DNA of 64,000 nucleotides from Dyella acidiphila (GTDB lineage Bacteria > Pseudomonadota > Gammaproteobacteria > Xanthomonadales > Rhodanobacteraceae): NCBI RefSeq assembly GCF_014863405.1, contig NZ_JACZZA010000001.1, forward strand, positions 62,001-126,000, read 5' to 3'. A program made the position numbers and the translations under genes. The notes beneath the pieces were generated by a model. It ran no database searches. It saw only the letters and a list, made by a program, of their open reading frames with translations, and was not told the DNA's origin. Every line of letters starts with the position of its first letter. The first letter of the stretch is position 1. Shown here piece after piece: positions 46,126 to 56,056 of this stretch.

Positions 46126-47109
46126 TTACGGGTTTGGGGAGGTGACTGCTTGGATCGCGCTGAGCGAGGGCTCGTGTGGGTGCCGCAAATGCGGATAAGC
46201 GTTGAAATCCAGGCTGGCCCGCCGCCCGATCACGCGCAGCCGCGCCGGTGCGCCGAACGGCAGGGTGAATTTGTCCGGCTCGTGGCCAAACGGCATGCCC
46301 GACAGCACGGGGATGCCGGCCATGCGACGGATCTGGGCGAAGCCGTCGGTCAGGTCGTAGCCGTTGTCGTAGGCGGCCGGGCGGCATTGGGTGAAATCGG
46401 CCAGGATCAGCGCCCGCTGGCGCCCCAGCACACCGGAAAGATGCAGCTGGTACAGCAGCCGCTCGATCCGGAACGGCGGCTCGCCCACGTCTTCCACGAA
46501 CAGGATGCCGCCGTCGATGCGCGGGAAATACGGCGTCTGCAGCAGGCTGCACAGCATGGCGAGGTTGCCGCCCCATAGCGGCCCCTCCACCGCCAGCTCG
46601 GCCGTTTCGCCGCAATCCCAGCTGGCATTGCCCTGCGGCGCGCTGATGGTGCGCCAGAAATGCCGCCAGGTGAGCGGACTCAGTTCCTTGGCGCCGAAAT
46701 CCGGCCCCAGCATCGGGCCGCCGAAACTGAGCAGCCCGGCGCGGGCATACAACGCCATCTGCACGGCGGTGAAATCGCTGTGCCCGACCAGCACCATCGG
46801 CTGGCCGGACAGGCGTTCGCGCAGCGCGTCGTAGTGCAGATGCTCCAGCAGCCGCGTGGCGCCATAGCCGCCGCGGATGGACAAGGCGACATCCGGCAGT
46901 ACCTCGGCCGTGGCCAGCGCATTGAGATCGGCCGCACGCTCGGCATCGCTGCCGGCATAGCGCAGCTCGGCGCGGCCCAACACCTCCTCGCCCTCCACTG
47001 TGCAGGCGGCCTGGCGCAGGCGGGCCACGCCGCGGGCCATCGCGGCGCGGTCATGCGGATAGCCCGAAGGCGCGATCAGGCGAATGCGACAGGAGGCATG
47101 GGCCGACAT
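46126..47109 (-). CDS. ldcA: Muramoyltetrapeptide (LD-) carboxypeptidase, S66 family
   Basis: The 327 residues start with a region reading IRLIAPSGYP. The nucleophile region is VLVGHSDFTAVQMAL, preceded by LSIRGGYGATRLLEHL, and the C-terminal domain has GGILFVEDVGEPPFRIERLL carrying the catalytic Glu. No signal peptide, fitting a cytoplasmic role in recycling murein tetrapeptide. It is inserted, with the GH3 gene, between ribB(A) and ribH. Confidence 0.9.
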   Translation of the reverse strand: MSAHASCRIRLIAPSGYPHDRAAMARGVARLRQAACTVEGEEVLGRAELRYAGSDAERAADLNALATAEVLPDVALSIRGGYGATRLLEHLHYDALRERLSGQPMVLVGHSDFTAVQMALYARAGLLSFGGPMLGPDFGAKELSPLTWRHFWRTISAPQGNASWDCGETAELAVEGPLWGGNLAMLCSLLQTPYFPRIDGGILFVEDVGEPPFRIERLLYQLHLSGVLGRQRALILADFTQCRPAAYDNGYDLTDGFAQIRRMAGIPVLSGMPFGHEPDKFTLPFGAPARLRVIGRRASLDFNAYPHLRHPHEPSLSAIQAVTSPNP

Positions 47110-47143
47110 GAAGCGGGATTCTCCGGGATCTCTGCGCGGGGAC

Positions 47144-49381
47144 TCAGGGAGCGATGCTGGCGGCCGCCACCGTCGCGCTGCCGCTCAAGGCGAAATCGCG
47201 CGACGAGTGTCCGACCTGGAGCGGATACGAACCGGCCGCCACTTGCCAGCGATGCGCCTGCGGATCGAATACGGCGAGCAGGCGCGGATCGACGGTGAGC
47301 GTCACCGTGCGGCTCTGGCCCGGCTGCAGCGATACCTTCTCGAAGCCGGCCAGGCGACGGGGCGCCTCGCCGCTGCCTTGCGGCATGCCGACATACAGCT
47401 GCGGCGTATCCATACCGGCGCGGCTGCCGGTGTTGGTCACGGTGAAGCTCACCGTCACATGCGCGCCGTAGTTGTTCACATGCAGGTTGCTGTAGCCGAA
47501 GCTGCTGTAGGACAAGCCGAAGCCGAACGGGAACAGCGGCTCCAGCTGCTTCTTGTCGAACCACTTGTAGCCGACGGCGGCGCCTTCGATGTTGTAGTCG
47601 ACCTGCTGCTCGTTGGTGATGACCGGACGCGGCAGCTGTGTTTCGTCCTTGGGGAAGGTGACCGGCAGGCGGCCGGAAGGATTGATCTTGCCGGTCAGCA
47701 CATTGGCGATCGCCTCGCCACCGCGCGCACCCGGGAACCACGCTTCCACCACCGCGCTCACCTTGGACAGCCACGGCATCTTCACCGGGCCGCCGTTTTC
47801 CAGCACCACCACGCTATGCGGCGTGGCGGCGGCGATCGCGTCGATCAACGCGTCCTGCTTGTCGGGCAGCGCGAGATTCGGCACATCGACGCCTTCGCAG
47901 GTCCACTGCGTGGCGAACACCAGCGTCACGTCGGAGCTCTTGGCCAGTGCCGCCGCGCGCGTCGGATCACTGCCGTCGTCGTAGCTGATCTTCGCGTTCG
48001 GCAGCAGCTTCTGCAGCGCTTTCATCGGCGAGGACGGATCGTAGACCTTCCACTGCCAGTCCGGTCCCTTCACCGCCGGGATGGCAGGGCCGCCGATCGG
48101 CCACACCTGCGCCGAACCGCCGCCCGAAAGCACGCCCGCATCGGCATGGCCGCCAATGATCGCTACCGACTTGATGGCGCCCTGCAGCGGCAACTGCCCC
48201 TGCTCGTTCTTCAGCAGCACGATGCCCTGCTCGGCCGCACGCTGCGAAACCAGCGCATCGGCCTCGGCATCCAGCGCCTTGGTCACCGGCGGGAAGTCGA
48301 ACAATCCCACCGCATACATCGAACGCAGGATCCGCCGCACCATGTCCTCCAGGCGACTGCGCGGAATGCTGCCTTTGGCGATCGCCTGCAGCAGCGGATC
48401 GCCGAAGCTGTTGCTGGTGCTGCCGATGCTGAGTCCAGTGCCGACATCGATGCCGGAGACCTGGTCGGTGCCGGACAGCGCATCCATCGGGCCGTGGTCG
48501 GCGCCCCAGTCGGTCATCACCCAGCCGGGATATTTCCAGTCGCCCTTGAGGATCTCGTTCAACAGGTGGTTGTTGGAGCAATCCCACACACCGTTGACCT
48601 TGTTGTAGCCGCACATCACCGAGCCGGGATGGCCGTCTTCGATGGCCAGCTCGAAGGCGAGCAGATCCGATTCGCGCATGGCGCGCTCGTCGATGTTGGA
48701 GCTGACGGTCAGGCGGTTGGTTTCCTGGTCGTTGACCGCGTAGTGCTTGATGGTGGAGATCACGTGCTGCGACTGGATGCCGCGAATCTCCGCGCCATCG
48801 ATGCGCGCGGCCAGCAGCGGATCCTCGCCGAGGTATTCGAAGGTGCGGCCGTCGCGCGGCTCGCGCGTGAGATTGATGCCGCCAGCCAGCAGGATATTGA
48901 TGCCCTGCGCGTGCGCTTCGCCGCCGATCATGCGGCCGCCGTCATAGGCGATCTGCGGATTCCAGCTGGCGGCCACGGCCAGCGTCGACGGCAGCGGCGT
49001 GGCATTGCCCTGCTCGCCACGCACATGGTTGGGCTGCTTGCCGGGACCGGCGTCGAGCGGATAGTTGTGCACGCCGATGCCGGCGTCGTTCTGCTGCTGG
49101 GCGGGAATGCCGAGCTTGTCCAGCGCCGGCACATAGCCGGCCGTACCGATGCCGCCGGGCGGCTGCTGACCCTGCATGGTGTTGTAGCTCTGCACCATGT
49201 GATGCATGTCCTTGAGCGACATCTGCTTGAGCATCTGCTCCGCACGTTCGTCCGCCGTCAGCGAGGGTGGCGTGGTGGGGGCCTGCTGCGCGAATGCACT
49301 GGATGCGCATGCAACGGCCAGCGCCGTCAGACCCATGGCGCGCAACTGCCTGCGCCCGAACGTCAGATCCTTGATATTCAT
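47144..49381 (-). CDS. Exported GH3 beta-glucosidase
   Basis: The 745-residue protein has a signal peptide ending AVACASSAFA. A GH3 N-terminal barrel follows with the nucleophile Asp in GWVMTDWGADHGP and the substrate-binding KHYAVNDQET. Then come a C-terminal alpha/beta domain (TLVFATQWTCEGVDVPNLAL) and a fibronectin III-like tail (about 660-740). Likely hydrolyses beta-linked glucosides or xylosides in the periplasm or outside; the exact sugar cannot be read. It is a lone carbohydrate gene inside the riboflavin cluster. Confidence 0.92.
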   Translation of the reverse strand: MNIKDLTFGRRQLRAMGLTALAVACASSAFAQQAPTTPPSLTADERAEQMLKQMSLKDMHHMVQSYNTMQGQQPPGGIGTAGYVPALDKLGIPAQQQNDAGIGVHNYPLDAGPGKQPNHVRGEQGNATPLPSTLAVAASWNPQIAYDGGRMIGGEAHAQGINILLAGGINLTREPRDGRTFEYLGEDPLLAARIDGAEIRGIQSQHVISTIKHYAVNDQETNRLTVSSNIDERAMRESDLLAFELAIEDGHPGSVMCGYNKVNGVWDCSNNHLLNEILKGDWKYPGWVMTDWGADHGPMDALSGTDQVSGIDVGTGLSIGSTSNSFGDPLLQAIAKGSIPRSRLEDMVRRILRSMYAVGLFDFPPVTKALDAEADALVSQRAAEQGIVLLKNEQGQLPLQGAIKSVAIIGGHADAGVLSGGGSAQVWPIGGPAIPAVKGPDWQWKVYDPSSPMKALQKLLPNAKISYDDGSDPTRAAALAKSSDVTLVFATQWTCEGVDVPNLALPDKQDALIDAIAAATPHSVVVLENGGPVKMPWLSKVSAVVEAWFPGARGGEAIANVLTGKINPSGRLPVTFPKDETQLPRPVITNEQQVDYNIEGAAVGYKWFDKKQLEPLFPFGFGLSYSSFGYSNLHVNNYGAHVTVSFTVTNTGSRAGMDTPQLYVGMPQGSGEAPRRLAGFEKVSLQPGQSRTVTLTVDPRLLAVFDPQAHRWQVAAGSYPLQVGHSSRDFALSGSATVAAASIAP

Positions 49382-49496
49382 CGCGACCTCGTTTCAGTGG
49401 AATCAGCCCCAGCAGGGTAACGGGAATCGCCGGCACGGCATAGGGAACCAGACCGAATACGACACGCCACCGTCAGCCCTGCAACCAAACACCGTC

Positions 49497-49580
49497 ACCC
49501 CGGCGCAGGCCGGGGCCTAGTGACTTTTTCGCATTTCAAAGACGCCAGGTCCCGGCCTTCGCCGGGATGACGGGATGACG
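49497..49580. repeat. REP-like CCCGGC element between ribB(A) and GH3 genes
   Basis: CCCCGGCGCAGGCCGGGG (about 49498-49515) is followed after a short spacer by TCCCGGCCTTCGCCGGGA and a duplicated TGACGGGA. Two hairpins of a dispersed CCCGGC-type repeat occupy most of the 216-bp gap; no gene is seen in it. Confidence 0.6.
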
Positions 49581-49597
49581 GGATTTACGCGAGCGCT

Positions 49598-50692
49598 TTA
49601 TTCGGTGTGCTCGACTACTTCCAGGCCGAAACCGGCAAGGCCGACCAGCTTGCGCGGCGTGCCCAGCACGCGCAGCCGGCGCACGCCCAGATCGGTCAGT
49701 ATCTGCGCACCAAGACCGTGCTGGCGCCATTCCTGCTGCTGCATTTCTTCCGGCGCCTGCGCCGGCGGCTGGCGGTTGAGGCGCTTGAGCAGGGCATCGG
49801 GGGTGTCTTCGCCGGAAAGCACCAACAGCACACCGCGATTTTCATCGGCAATGCGCCGCAACGCGGAGGTGACCGTAAGGCCCAGGTCGTCGCGCTGCAA
49901 ATGCAGCACATCCGACAGCGTGTTGCGCACGTGCACGCGCGACAGCACCGGCGCGCCGTCGTCCACCGCACCGCGCACCAGCGCGAAATGCAGTCCATGC
50001 TTGATCGCATCGCGATAGGCCACCAGGCGGAACGGACCGAACTCGGTCTGCACTTCTTCTTCATACACGCGCTGGACGGTCTTTTCGGTTTCCAGGCGAT
50101 AACGGATCAGGTCGGCGATCGAGCCGATCTTCAAGCCATGTTTGGCGGCGAATATTTCCAGTTCGGGACGACGAGCCATCGAGCCGTCTTCGTGCAGCAC
50201 TTCGATCAGCACCGCGGCCGGTTCCAGTCCGGCCAGGGCGGCCAGATCGCAGCCGGCTTCGGTATGGCCGGCGCGCGTCAGCACGCCGCCGGGCTGAGCG
50301 GTCAGCGGAAAGATGTGGCCGGGCTGGGAAAGATCCTGCGGCTTGGCATCGCCCTTCACCGCCACCTGGATGGTGCGGGCGCGGTCATGCGCGGAGATGC
50401 CGGTGGTGACGCCTTCGGCCGCCTCGATCGAGACCGTGAAGTTGGTGTGATACGGCGAAGTGTTGTCGCTCACCATCGGACGCAGGCCGAGCTGGCGCGT
50501 GCGCTGTTCGGTCAGCGTAAGACAGACCAGGCCGCGTGCTTCGCGCACCATGAAGTTGATGTCTTCCGGCCGCACCATTTGTGCGGCCATGATCAGATCG
50601 CCTTCGTTCTCGCGATCTTCGTCGTCGAGGATCACCACCATGCGGCCGGCACGGATGTCTTCGAGGATTTCGGGGATGGTATTGAATGCCAT
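49598..50692 (-). CDS. ribB: 3,4-dihydroxy-2-butanone-4-phosphate synthase with degenerate GTP cyclohydrolase II domain
   Basis: The 364 residues contain a complete RibB domain at 1-205: [26 protein letters not shown], and [16 protein letters not shown]. The C-terminal half has the RibA fold ([18 protein letters not shown]) but lacks the zinc ligands. Where active GTP cyclohydrolase II has the SECLTGD and RCDC motifs, this reads [13 protein letters not shown] with no Cys. It is therefore expected to act only as RibB, with a separate RibA elsewhere. Confidence 0.93.
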   Translation of the reverse strand: MAFNTIPEILEDIRAGRMVVILDDEDRENEGDLIMAAQMVRPEDINFMVREARGLVCLTLTEQRTRQLGLRPMVSDNTSPYHTNFTVSIEAAEGVTTGISAHDRARTIQVAVKGDAKPQDLSQPGHIFPLTAQPGGVLTRAGHTEAGCDLAALAGLEPAAVLIEVLHEDGSMARRPELEIFAAKHGLKIGSIADLIRYRLETEKTVQRVYEEEVQTEFGPFRLVAYRDAIKHGLHFALVRGAVDDGAPVLSRVHVRNTLSDVLHLQRDDLGLTVTSALRRIADENRGVLLVLSGEDTPDALLKRLNRQPPAQAPEEMQQQEWRQHGLGAQILTDLGVRRLRVLGTPRKLVGLAGFGLEVVEHTE

Positions 50693-50763
50693 GTTCTGTT
50701 CCTTTGATTAGGACTGGCTTTGGGTGGCTATGCGATGCATAAGTGCCGCATCTTCCTCAGCGC

Positions 50764-50795
50764 CGTCATTCCCGCGAATGCAGAAATGACGGCAA
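50764..50795. repeat. Inverted-repeat element CCGTCATT/AATGACGG between ribE and ribB(A)
   Basis: CCGTCATTCCCGCGAATGC and AGAAATGACGG form outer 8-9 bp arms with inner CGCGAATGC. It resembles the GTCATTCCCGCGAA dispersed repeats of proteobacteria. It lies in the 158-bp gap between two riboflavin genes. Confidence 0.55.
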
Positions 50796-50850
50796 CGGGG
50801 CGCGAGCTACCGTCGGCGCATACCGCGCACGCCAAAGCGATCACGATCAG

Positions 50851-51492
50851 TTACGCAAAGCCGTGCTGCTTGAGAAACGCCTCATCGATGCGCGAGCCTT
50901 CGCCGCCGCCGATCAGCCGCTCCACATAGCGCGCCACCACATCCACTTCGATGTTCACCGCATCACCCGCACGCCGTGCCTGGAAAGCCGTGTGTTCCAC
51001 CGTATGGGGGATAAGGTTTACCCCGAAGCGGTTGCCGATCACTTCGTTGACCGTCAGGCTGGTGCCATCGATGCAGATCGAGCCCTTGGAGGCGATATAG
51101 CGGGCCAACTGGGCCGGCACCTCGAAGGTCCAGCGCTGCGAGCGGCCGTCGGGCGCGATCGAGACCACCTTGCCTACGCCATCGACGTGGCCGGAGACCA
51201 GGTGACCGCCGAGCCGGTCGGCCAGCCGCAGTGCCTTTTCCAGATTCACCGGATCGCCGGCCTGGTGCTTGCCCAGGGTGGTATGCGCCAGGGTTTCGTT
51301 GGACACATCGGCGGAAAATCCGCGCGCTTCCAGCGTGATCGCCGTCAGGCACACGCCGGAAACAGCAATGCTGTCGCCGAGCTGCACATCGGTCAGATCG
51401 AGATCGGCCGTATCGACATGCAGGCGTACATCGCCGCCGCGCGGTTCCAGCCGCAGGATGCGGCCCACGCTTTGCACAATACCGGTAAACAT
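50851..51492 (-). CDS. ribE: Riboflavin synthase, alpha chain
   Basis: This 213-residue protein is built from two lumazine-binding repeats. The first starts MFTGIVQSVGRILRL and has GDSIAVSGVCLTAI; the second has LVSGHVDGVGKVVSI and GSICIDGTSLTVNEV. It dismutates two lumazines to riboflavin. The ATG at 51492 begins the conserved MFTGIV; the frame continues upstream but into non-conserved sequence. It is the first gene after the FMN riboswitch. Confidence 0.96.
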   Translation of the reverse strand: MFTGIVQSVGRILRLEPRGGDVRLHVDTADLDLTDVQLGDSIAVSGVCLTAITLEARGFSADVSNETLAHTTLGKHQAGDPVNLEKALRLADRLGGHLVSGHVDGVGKVVSIAPDGRSQRWTFEVPAQLARYIASKGSICIDGTSLTVNEVIGNRFGVNLIPHTVEHTAFQARRAGDAVNIEVDVVARYVERLIGGGEGSRIDEAFLKQHGFA

Positions 51493-51622
51493 CAGCGCAC
51501 CTCCGCAGCGGAAGGGGACGCAGCCAAGCAAGGACGAATAATCATGAACGTTCTCCACGCAAAGTCATGTGGGAACGCCCCAAGGCATGAGGCACACGCA
51601 CCGCTTGCGCGATACATGCCGC

Positions 51623-51793
51623 CGTCTTCTTTCATCCGGACTCTGAGCAGCCCCGACAAACCGGGACTACGTGACCGTCGGCTCCGGCCTTGGACCGGAT
51701 CTGCTGACCTTCCGGCACCGCCGGAAGCGCTCGCGGGCTCAGGTCTTGCGACCTCTACCGCCGGTGGGGAATTCCACCCCGCCCTGAAGACGT
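51623..51793 (-). promoter_or_regulatory. FMN riboswitch (RFN element)
   Basis: On the minus strand the conserved RFN blocks occur in order: GTCTTCAGGGCGGGGTGGAA, TTCCCCACCGGCGGT, AGCCCGCGAGCG, GGTCAGCAGATCCGGT, GGAGCCGACGGT, and the closing AGTCCGGATGAAAGAAGAC. All helices of the six-way junction can form. It ends about 130 nt before the ribE start and follows ribD, so it should repress ribE and downstream riboflavin genes when FMN is abundant. Confidence 0.95.
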
Positions 51794-51849
51794 TTGTTGT
51801 GTTTGCCGGACCAGCCGGCCGGCGCATTCTAGCACCAAGCCCCGGCCGC

Positions 51850-52938
51850 TCAGGCCGGGCGCAGCTGCAGGCGCCAGTCGCCGCCCAGCTGGCGCTGGTC
51901 CACGGTGTGCAGCGACCAGCGCGAGGCCATCTCGGTCAACGCCGGCAGATGCAGCAGCGGGCGGGCCGCATCGCCCAGCAGCAATGGGGCGATATACAGC
52001 AGCAGCTCGTCCGCCAGGCCGGTGGCCAGCAGCGCGCCGCATAGCGTGGGGCCGGCTTCGACATGCACCTCGCTGCAACCGCGCTCGGCCAGCAGACGCA
52101 ACACAGCGTGCAGGTCCAGCGATGAATCCGCGGAGGGAATGGCCATGCATTCGACGCGCTCGAAACGGTGATCGGGTTGGCCCGCCGTGTCCGCATGCAA
52201 CACCAGCGTGGGTACCTGGCCATCCAGCACGTGGCTGCCTGCCGGCGTGCGCAGCTGGCGATCGAGGATCACACGCCACGGCGGCGTAAACGGCGTTTCG
52301 TCCAGGCGCACCGTAAGGCGCGGATTGTCGGCCAGCACGGTGCCGCTGCCGCTGAGAATGGCCGAGCTGCGCGCACGCCAATGCTGCACATCCGCACGCG
52401 CGGCCTCACCGGTGATCCATTTGGATTCGCCATTGGCCAGCGCCGTGCGGCCATCCAGGCTCATCGCCAACTTCACTCGCACCCAGGGACGTCCGCGTTC
52501 GATGCGACTGAAGAAACCGAGATTGAGTTCGCGCGCTGCATCGCGCAGCAAGCCCGCCTCCACCGCTACGCCGGCCATGCGCAACTTCTCAATGCCGCGT
52601 CCTGCCACCTGCGGAAACGGATCTTCCGCCGCGATCACCACCCGCCCGATGCCGGCCGCAAGCAACGCATCCGCGCACGGCGGCGTGCGTCCGTGATGCG
52701 CACAAGGTTCCAGCGTGACATAGGCCGTTGCGCCCAGTGCGCGCGGTCCCGCCTCGCGCAGTGCAAATACTTCCGCATGCGGCTGGCCGGCGCGTTCATG
52801 CCAGCCCTGCCCGACCACTTCTTCGCCGTGTGCGATCACGCAGCCTACGCGGGGGTTGGGCTGGGTGGTGTAAAGCCCACGTTCCGCCAGGCGTAACGCC
52901 TGTGCCATATGTGCAACATCGACGATGGAGAAACTCAT
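51850..52938 (-). CDS. ribD: Bifunctional diaminohydroxyphosphoribosylaminopyrimidine deaminase / reductase
   Basis: This 362-residue protein has an N-terminal cytidine-deaminase-like zinc domain (PHAEVFAL and PCAHHGRTPPC) and a C-terminal reductase domain (VRVKLAMSLDGRTALANGES). It catalyses steps two and three of riboflavin synthesis. A second in-frame Met at residue 11 is possible. It lies upstream of the riboswitch, so is not directly controlled by it unless a promoter lies between. Confidence 0.95.
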   Translation of the reverse strand: MSFSIVDVAHMAQALRLAERGLYTTQPNPRVGCVIAHGEEVVGQGWHERAGQPHAEVFALREAGPRALGATAYVTLEPCAHHGRTPPCADALLAAGIGRVVIAAEDPFPQVAGRGIEKLRMAGVAVEAGLLRDAARELNLGFFSRIERGRPWVRVKLAMSLDGRTALANGESKWITGEAARADVQHWRARSSAILSGSGTVLADNPRLTVRLDETPFTPPWRVILDRQLRTPAGSHVLDGQVPTLVLHADTAGQPDHRFERVECMAIPSADSSLDLHAVLRLLAERGCSEVHVEAGPTLCGALLATGLADELLLYIAPLLLGDAARPLLHLPALTEMASRWSLHTVDQRQLGGDWRLQLRPA

Positions 52939-52993
52939 GGAAGCGACTGAATATCCATATGCATGATTGTCAGTGTGCGCGATCGCACGGCGT

Positions 52994-53010
52994 TTGTCGC
53001 CTCACGACAA
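52994..53010. promoter_or_regulatory. Short dyad in the ribD-cysK divergent region
   Basis: TTGTCG-CCTCA-CGACAA is a 6-bp dyad 54 bp upstream of cysK. It could be an operator or part of either promoter; no regulator can be named. Confidence 0.3.
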
Positions 53011-53063
53011 TCGGGAGTAGCCTTGAGCTCTTGCGTCTCGCCCATCCGGCCCGGAGAACCGCC

Positions 53064-54020
53064 ATGATCTACGACAATATCCTCGACACCATCGGCAATA
53101 CGCCCATCGTTCGGCTGCATCGGGTGGCGCCGGCGCATGTCACGCTGTACGCCAAGGTGGAGGCGTTCAATCCCGGCGGTTCGGTGAAGGATCGCCTGGC
53201 CATCGCAGTGATCCTGGACGCGGAAAAGAAAGACCTGCTCAAGCCGGGCGATACCGTGGTGGAAGCCACCTCGGGCAATACCGGCGTGGCGCTGGCAATG
53301 GTCTGCGCAGCGCGCGGCTACCACTTCGTGGCGGTGATGACCGAAACCTTCTCGGTGGAGCGGCGCAAATTGATGCGCGCCTACGGGGCGAAGGTGCTGC
53401 TGACGGCAGCAGCCGAGCGCGGTACCGGCATGGTTCGCCGCGCCGAAGAACTGGCTGCCAAGCATGGCTGGTTCCTGCCGCGGCAGTTCCAGAATCCGGC
53501 CAATCCGGCCTATCACCGCAACACCACTGCCGCGGAAATCCTGCGCGATTTCGCCGGCAAGCGGCTGGACGCCTTCGTCACCGGTTGGGGCACGGGCGGC
53601 ACGCTGACCGGCGTGGGCGAAGTGCTGAAGGTGGCGCGTCCCGACGTGAAGATCGTGGTGTCCGAGCCGGCCGGCGCATCGCTGCTCGGCGAACAGCCGT
53701 GGCAGCCGCACAAGATCCAGGGCTGGACGCCGGACTTCGTGCCCGAAGTGCTGAACCGCAAGATCTTCGATCTCGACCTGCCGGTGGACGACGTGCTGGC
53801 CCGCGATACCTCGCGCAGGCTGGCCAAGGAAGAAGGCATCTTCGTCGGCATCTCTGCCGGCGCCACGGTAGCGGCAGCACTGAAGTATGCGGAGAAAGCC
53901 GAAGCGGGCAGCGTGATCCTGGCGATGCTGCCGGATACCGGCGAACGCTATATCTCCACCTTCCTGTTCGAAGGCGTGGAGGAAGGTTCGGATGATGCGT
54001 GGCTGCAAAGCCTGGGCTGA
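53064..54020 (+). CDS. cysK: Cysteine synthase A (O-acetylserine sulfhydrylase)
   Basis: The 318-residue PLP enzyme has Lys42 in NPGGSVKDR, the substrate loop EATSGNTGVAL, and phosphate-binding GWGTGGTLTG. It replaces acetate of O-acetylserine with sulfide. The ATG at 53064 begins MIYDNILDTIGNTPIVRLHR, the family start. It is on the opposite strand inside the nrdR-rib cluster and divergent from ribD. CysK and CysM are hard to separate by eye; K is preferred by length and tail. Confidence 0.92.
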   Translation: MIYDNILDTIGNTPIVRLHRVAPAHVTLYAKVEAFNPGGSVKDRLAIAVILDAEKKDLLKPGDTVVEATSGNTGVALAMVCAARGYHFVAVMTETFSVERRKLMRAYGAKVLLTAAAERGTGMVRRAEELAAKHGWFLPRQFQNPANPAYHRNTTAAEILRDFAGKRLDAFVTGWGTGGTLTGVGEVLKVARPDVKIVVSEPAGASLLGEQPWQPHKIQGWTPDFVPEVLNRKIFDLDLPVDDVLARDTSRRLAKEEGIFVGISAGATVAAALKYAEKAEAGSVILAMLPDTGERYISTFLFEGVEEGSDDAWLQSLG

Positions 54021-54045
54021 CAGCGCAGCAGGCGCAGATCGGCGC

Positions 54046-54130
54046 AGGTTGGGTTAGCGCAGCGTAACCCAACAAGGAATTCGTCGAAGCAATGGGACAT
54101 TGTTGGGTTACGCTGCGCCAACCCAACCTA
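54046..54130. repeat. GTTGGGTTA paired-hairpin repeat, subtype I
   Basis: Two inverted hairpin arms (GGTTGGGTTAGCGCAGCG... and TTGGGTTACGCTGCGCCAAC) flank the spacer ATTCGTCGAAGCAATGGGACAT. The reverse complement of the copy at 60656 has almost the same spacer, so the two are members of one subtype in opposite orientation. It lies between convergent cysK and nrdR. Confidence 0.88.
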
Positions 54131-54141
54131 CCCCAGCCGGC

Positions 54142-54681
54142 TCAGCCCTTGCGGTGATTGCGCTTGACCGCGGCCGCAGCGGCCGCTTCGCCCAGCAGCG
54201 ACAGCTGCATGTTTTCCAGCCCCGGCGGCAGATCGCGCTCGAGTTTCTCGATCTCTTCGCGGAACGCATGCACGTCTTCGAACTTGCGATACACCGAGGC
54301 AAAGCGCACGTACGCCACCTGGTCGAGTTTCTTCAACTCGCGCATCACCAGCTCGCCGATATGGCGCGCCGGCACTTCCCGCTCGCCGCTGCGGCGCAGG
54401 TCGTTGACGATCTCGCGCACTGCGCTGTCGACATCGTGACTGGCCACCGGGCGCTTCTGCAGCGCACGTTCGAAGCTGATGCGCAGCTTGTGCTCGTCGA
54501 AGTTCTCCCGGCGCTCGCCACTCTTGACGATGGCCGGGAGCTTCAATTCTGCGGTTTCGAAGGTATTGAAACGCTCGCCGCACTGCGGGCATTCGCGGCG
54601 GCGACGCACGGTGGCGCCGTCGTCGGCGAGGCGTGAATCGATCACGCGCGTGTCTTCATGCTGACAGAATGGGCAATGCAT
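54142..54681 (-). CDS. nrdR: Transcriptional repressor NrdR
   Basis: The 179-residue protein has a zinc ribbon with Cys3, Cys6, Cys31 and Cys34 ([26 protein letters not shown]) and an ATP-cone (about 49-139). NrdR represses ribonucleotide reductase genes when bound to dATP. An Ala-rich C-terminal tail is slightly longer than usual. It is 26 bp downstream of glyA, the classic pair. Confidence 0.96.
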   Translation of the reverse strand: MHCPFCQHEDTRVIDSRLADDGATVRRRRECPQCGERFNTFETAELKLPAIVKSGERRENFDEHKLRISFERALQKRPVASHDVDSAVREIVNDLRRSGEREVPARHIGELVMRELKKLDQVAYVRFASVYRKFEDVHAFREEIEKLERDLPPGLENMQLSLLGEAAAAAAVKRNHRKG

Positions 54682-54707
54682 CTAGCGAGTGAAAGCGCCT
54701 TGTACGA

Positions 54708-55961
54708 TCAAGCGTAAACCGGGAATTTCTTGCACTGTGCCGAGACTTTCTCGCGCACGGTTTTAATCACGCTTTCGTCAGCCGGCGCATCCAGCACATC
54801 GCAGATCCACTGGGTGAGCTCGATCACGTCCGCTTCCTTGTAGCCGCGGGTGGTGACGGCGGGCGTGCCGACACGCAGGCCGGAGGTGACGAAAGGCGAG
54901 CGCGGATCGTTCGGCACGGCATTCTTGTTGACCGTGATATGCGCCTTGCCCAGCGCCGCTTCCGCATCCTTGCCGGTAACTTCGCGGCCGATCAGGTCGA
55001 TCAGCATCAGATGGTTTTCGGTGCCGCCGGAGACGACCTTGTAGCCGCGCTCGATCAGCGTCTTGGCCATCGCCTTGGCGTTTTTCACCACCTGCGCCTG
55101 GTATTCCTTGAAGGACGGTTCCAGCGCTTCCTTGAAGGCCACCGCCTTGGCCGCGATCACGTGCATCAGCGGACCGCCCTGGATACCCGGGAACACGATC
55201 GACTGCAGCTTCTTTTCCAGCTCTTCGCCGGCGTCCTTGGCGATGACGAAACCGCCGCGCGGGCCGCGCAGGGTCTTGTGCGTGGTGGACGTCACCACGT
55301 GCGCATGCGGCACCGGGTTCGGGTACACGCCGGCCGCGATCAGGCCGGCCACGTGCGCCATGTCGACAAACAGATAGGCGCCGACCTTGTCGGCAATGGC
55401 GCGGAAGCGCGCCCAGTCCATCACCTGCGAATAAGCGCTGAAGCCGGCGACGATCATCTTCGGCTTGTGTTCGACCGCCAGGCGCTCGACTTCGTCGTAA
55501 TCGACTAGGCCTTGCTCGTTCACACCGTACTGCACGGCGTTGAGCAGCTTGCCGGAGATGTTGACCTTGGCGCCGTGGGTGAGATGGCCGCCATGGGCCA
55601 GGCTCATGCCCAGGATGGTGTCGCCCGGATTGAGCAGCGCGAAATACACCGCCTGGTTGGCCTGCGAGCCGGAGTGCGGCTGCACGTTGGCGTAGGTGGC
55701 GCCGAACAGCTGCTTCAGACGTTCGATCGCCAGGCGCTCGGCCACGTCCACATATTCACAACCGCCGTAGTAGCGCTTGCCCGGATAACCCTCGGCGTAC
55801 TTGTTGGTCAGCACCGACCCCTGGGCTTCCAGCACGCGCGGGCTGGCGTAGTTCTCGGAAGCGATCAGCTCGACATGGTCTTCCTGGCGCCGAGCTTCAT
55901 CGGCAATCGCCTTGGCCAGTTCATCGTCATAGCCGGCAATCGTGTCGGTCTTCGGGAACAT
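54708..55961 (-). CDS. glyA: Serine hydroxymethyltransferase
   Basis: The 417-residue PLP enzyme has [17 protein letters not shown] with the PLP Lys, [18 protein letters not shown] and [15 protein letters not shown]. It converts serine and tetrahydrofolate to glycine and methylene-THF. It heads the glyA-nrdR-rib cluster. The 144-bp upstream region is shared with a divergent hydrolase gene. Confidence 0.98.
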   Translation of the reverse strand: MFPKTDTIAGYDDELAKAIADEARRQEDHVELIASENYASPRVLEAQGSVLTNKYAEGYPGKRYYGGCEYVDVAERLAIERLKQLFGATYANVQPHSGSQANQAVYFALLNPGDTILGMSLAHGGHLTHGAKVNISGKLLNAVQYGVNEQGLVDYDEVERLAVEHKPKMIVAGFSAYSQVMDWARFRAIADKVGAYLFVDMAHVAGLIAAGVYPNPVPHAHVVTSTTHKTLRGPRGGFVIAKDAGEELEKKLQSIVFPGIQGGPLMHVIAAKAVAFKEALEPSFKEYQAQVVKNAKAMAKTLIERGYKVVSGGTENHLMLIDLIGREVTGKDAEAALGKAHITVNKNAVPNDPRSPFVTSGLRVGTPAVTTRGYKEADVIELTQWICDVLDAPADESVIKTVREKVSAQCKKFPVYA

Positions 55962-56056
55962 TCGAGCCTCTCGGGGGGTGAACGGGGGATTGAGTCTTGA
56001 AAGTGTAATGGTAGGGGGTGGTTGCGGCCACCGGCAGTACTTGCGCCAGGTGTTTC

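Noticed and set aside
49598-50692. Calling the gene a fully bifunctional RibBA
   Set aside because: The cyclohydrolase half has no zinc-binding Cys, so only the RibB activity is supported.
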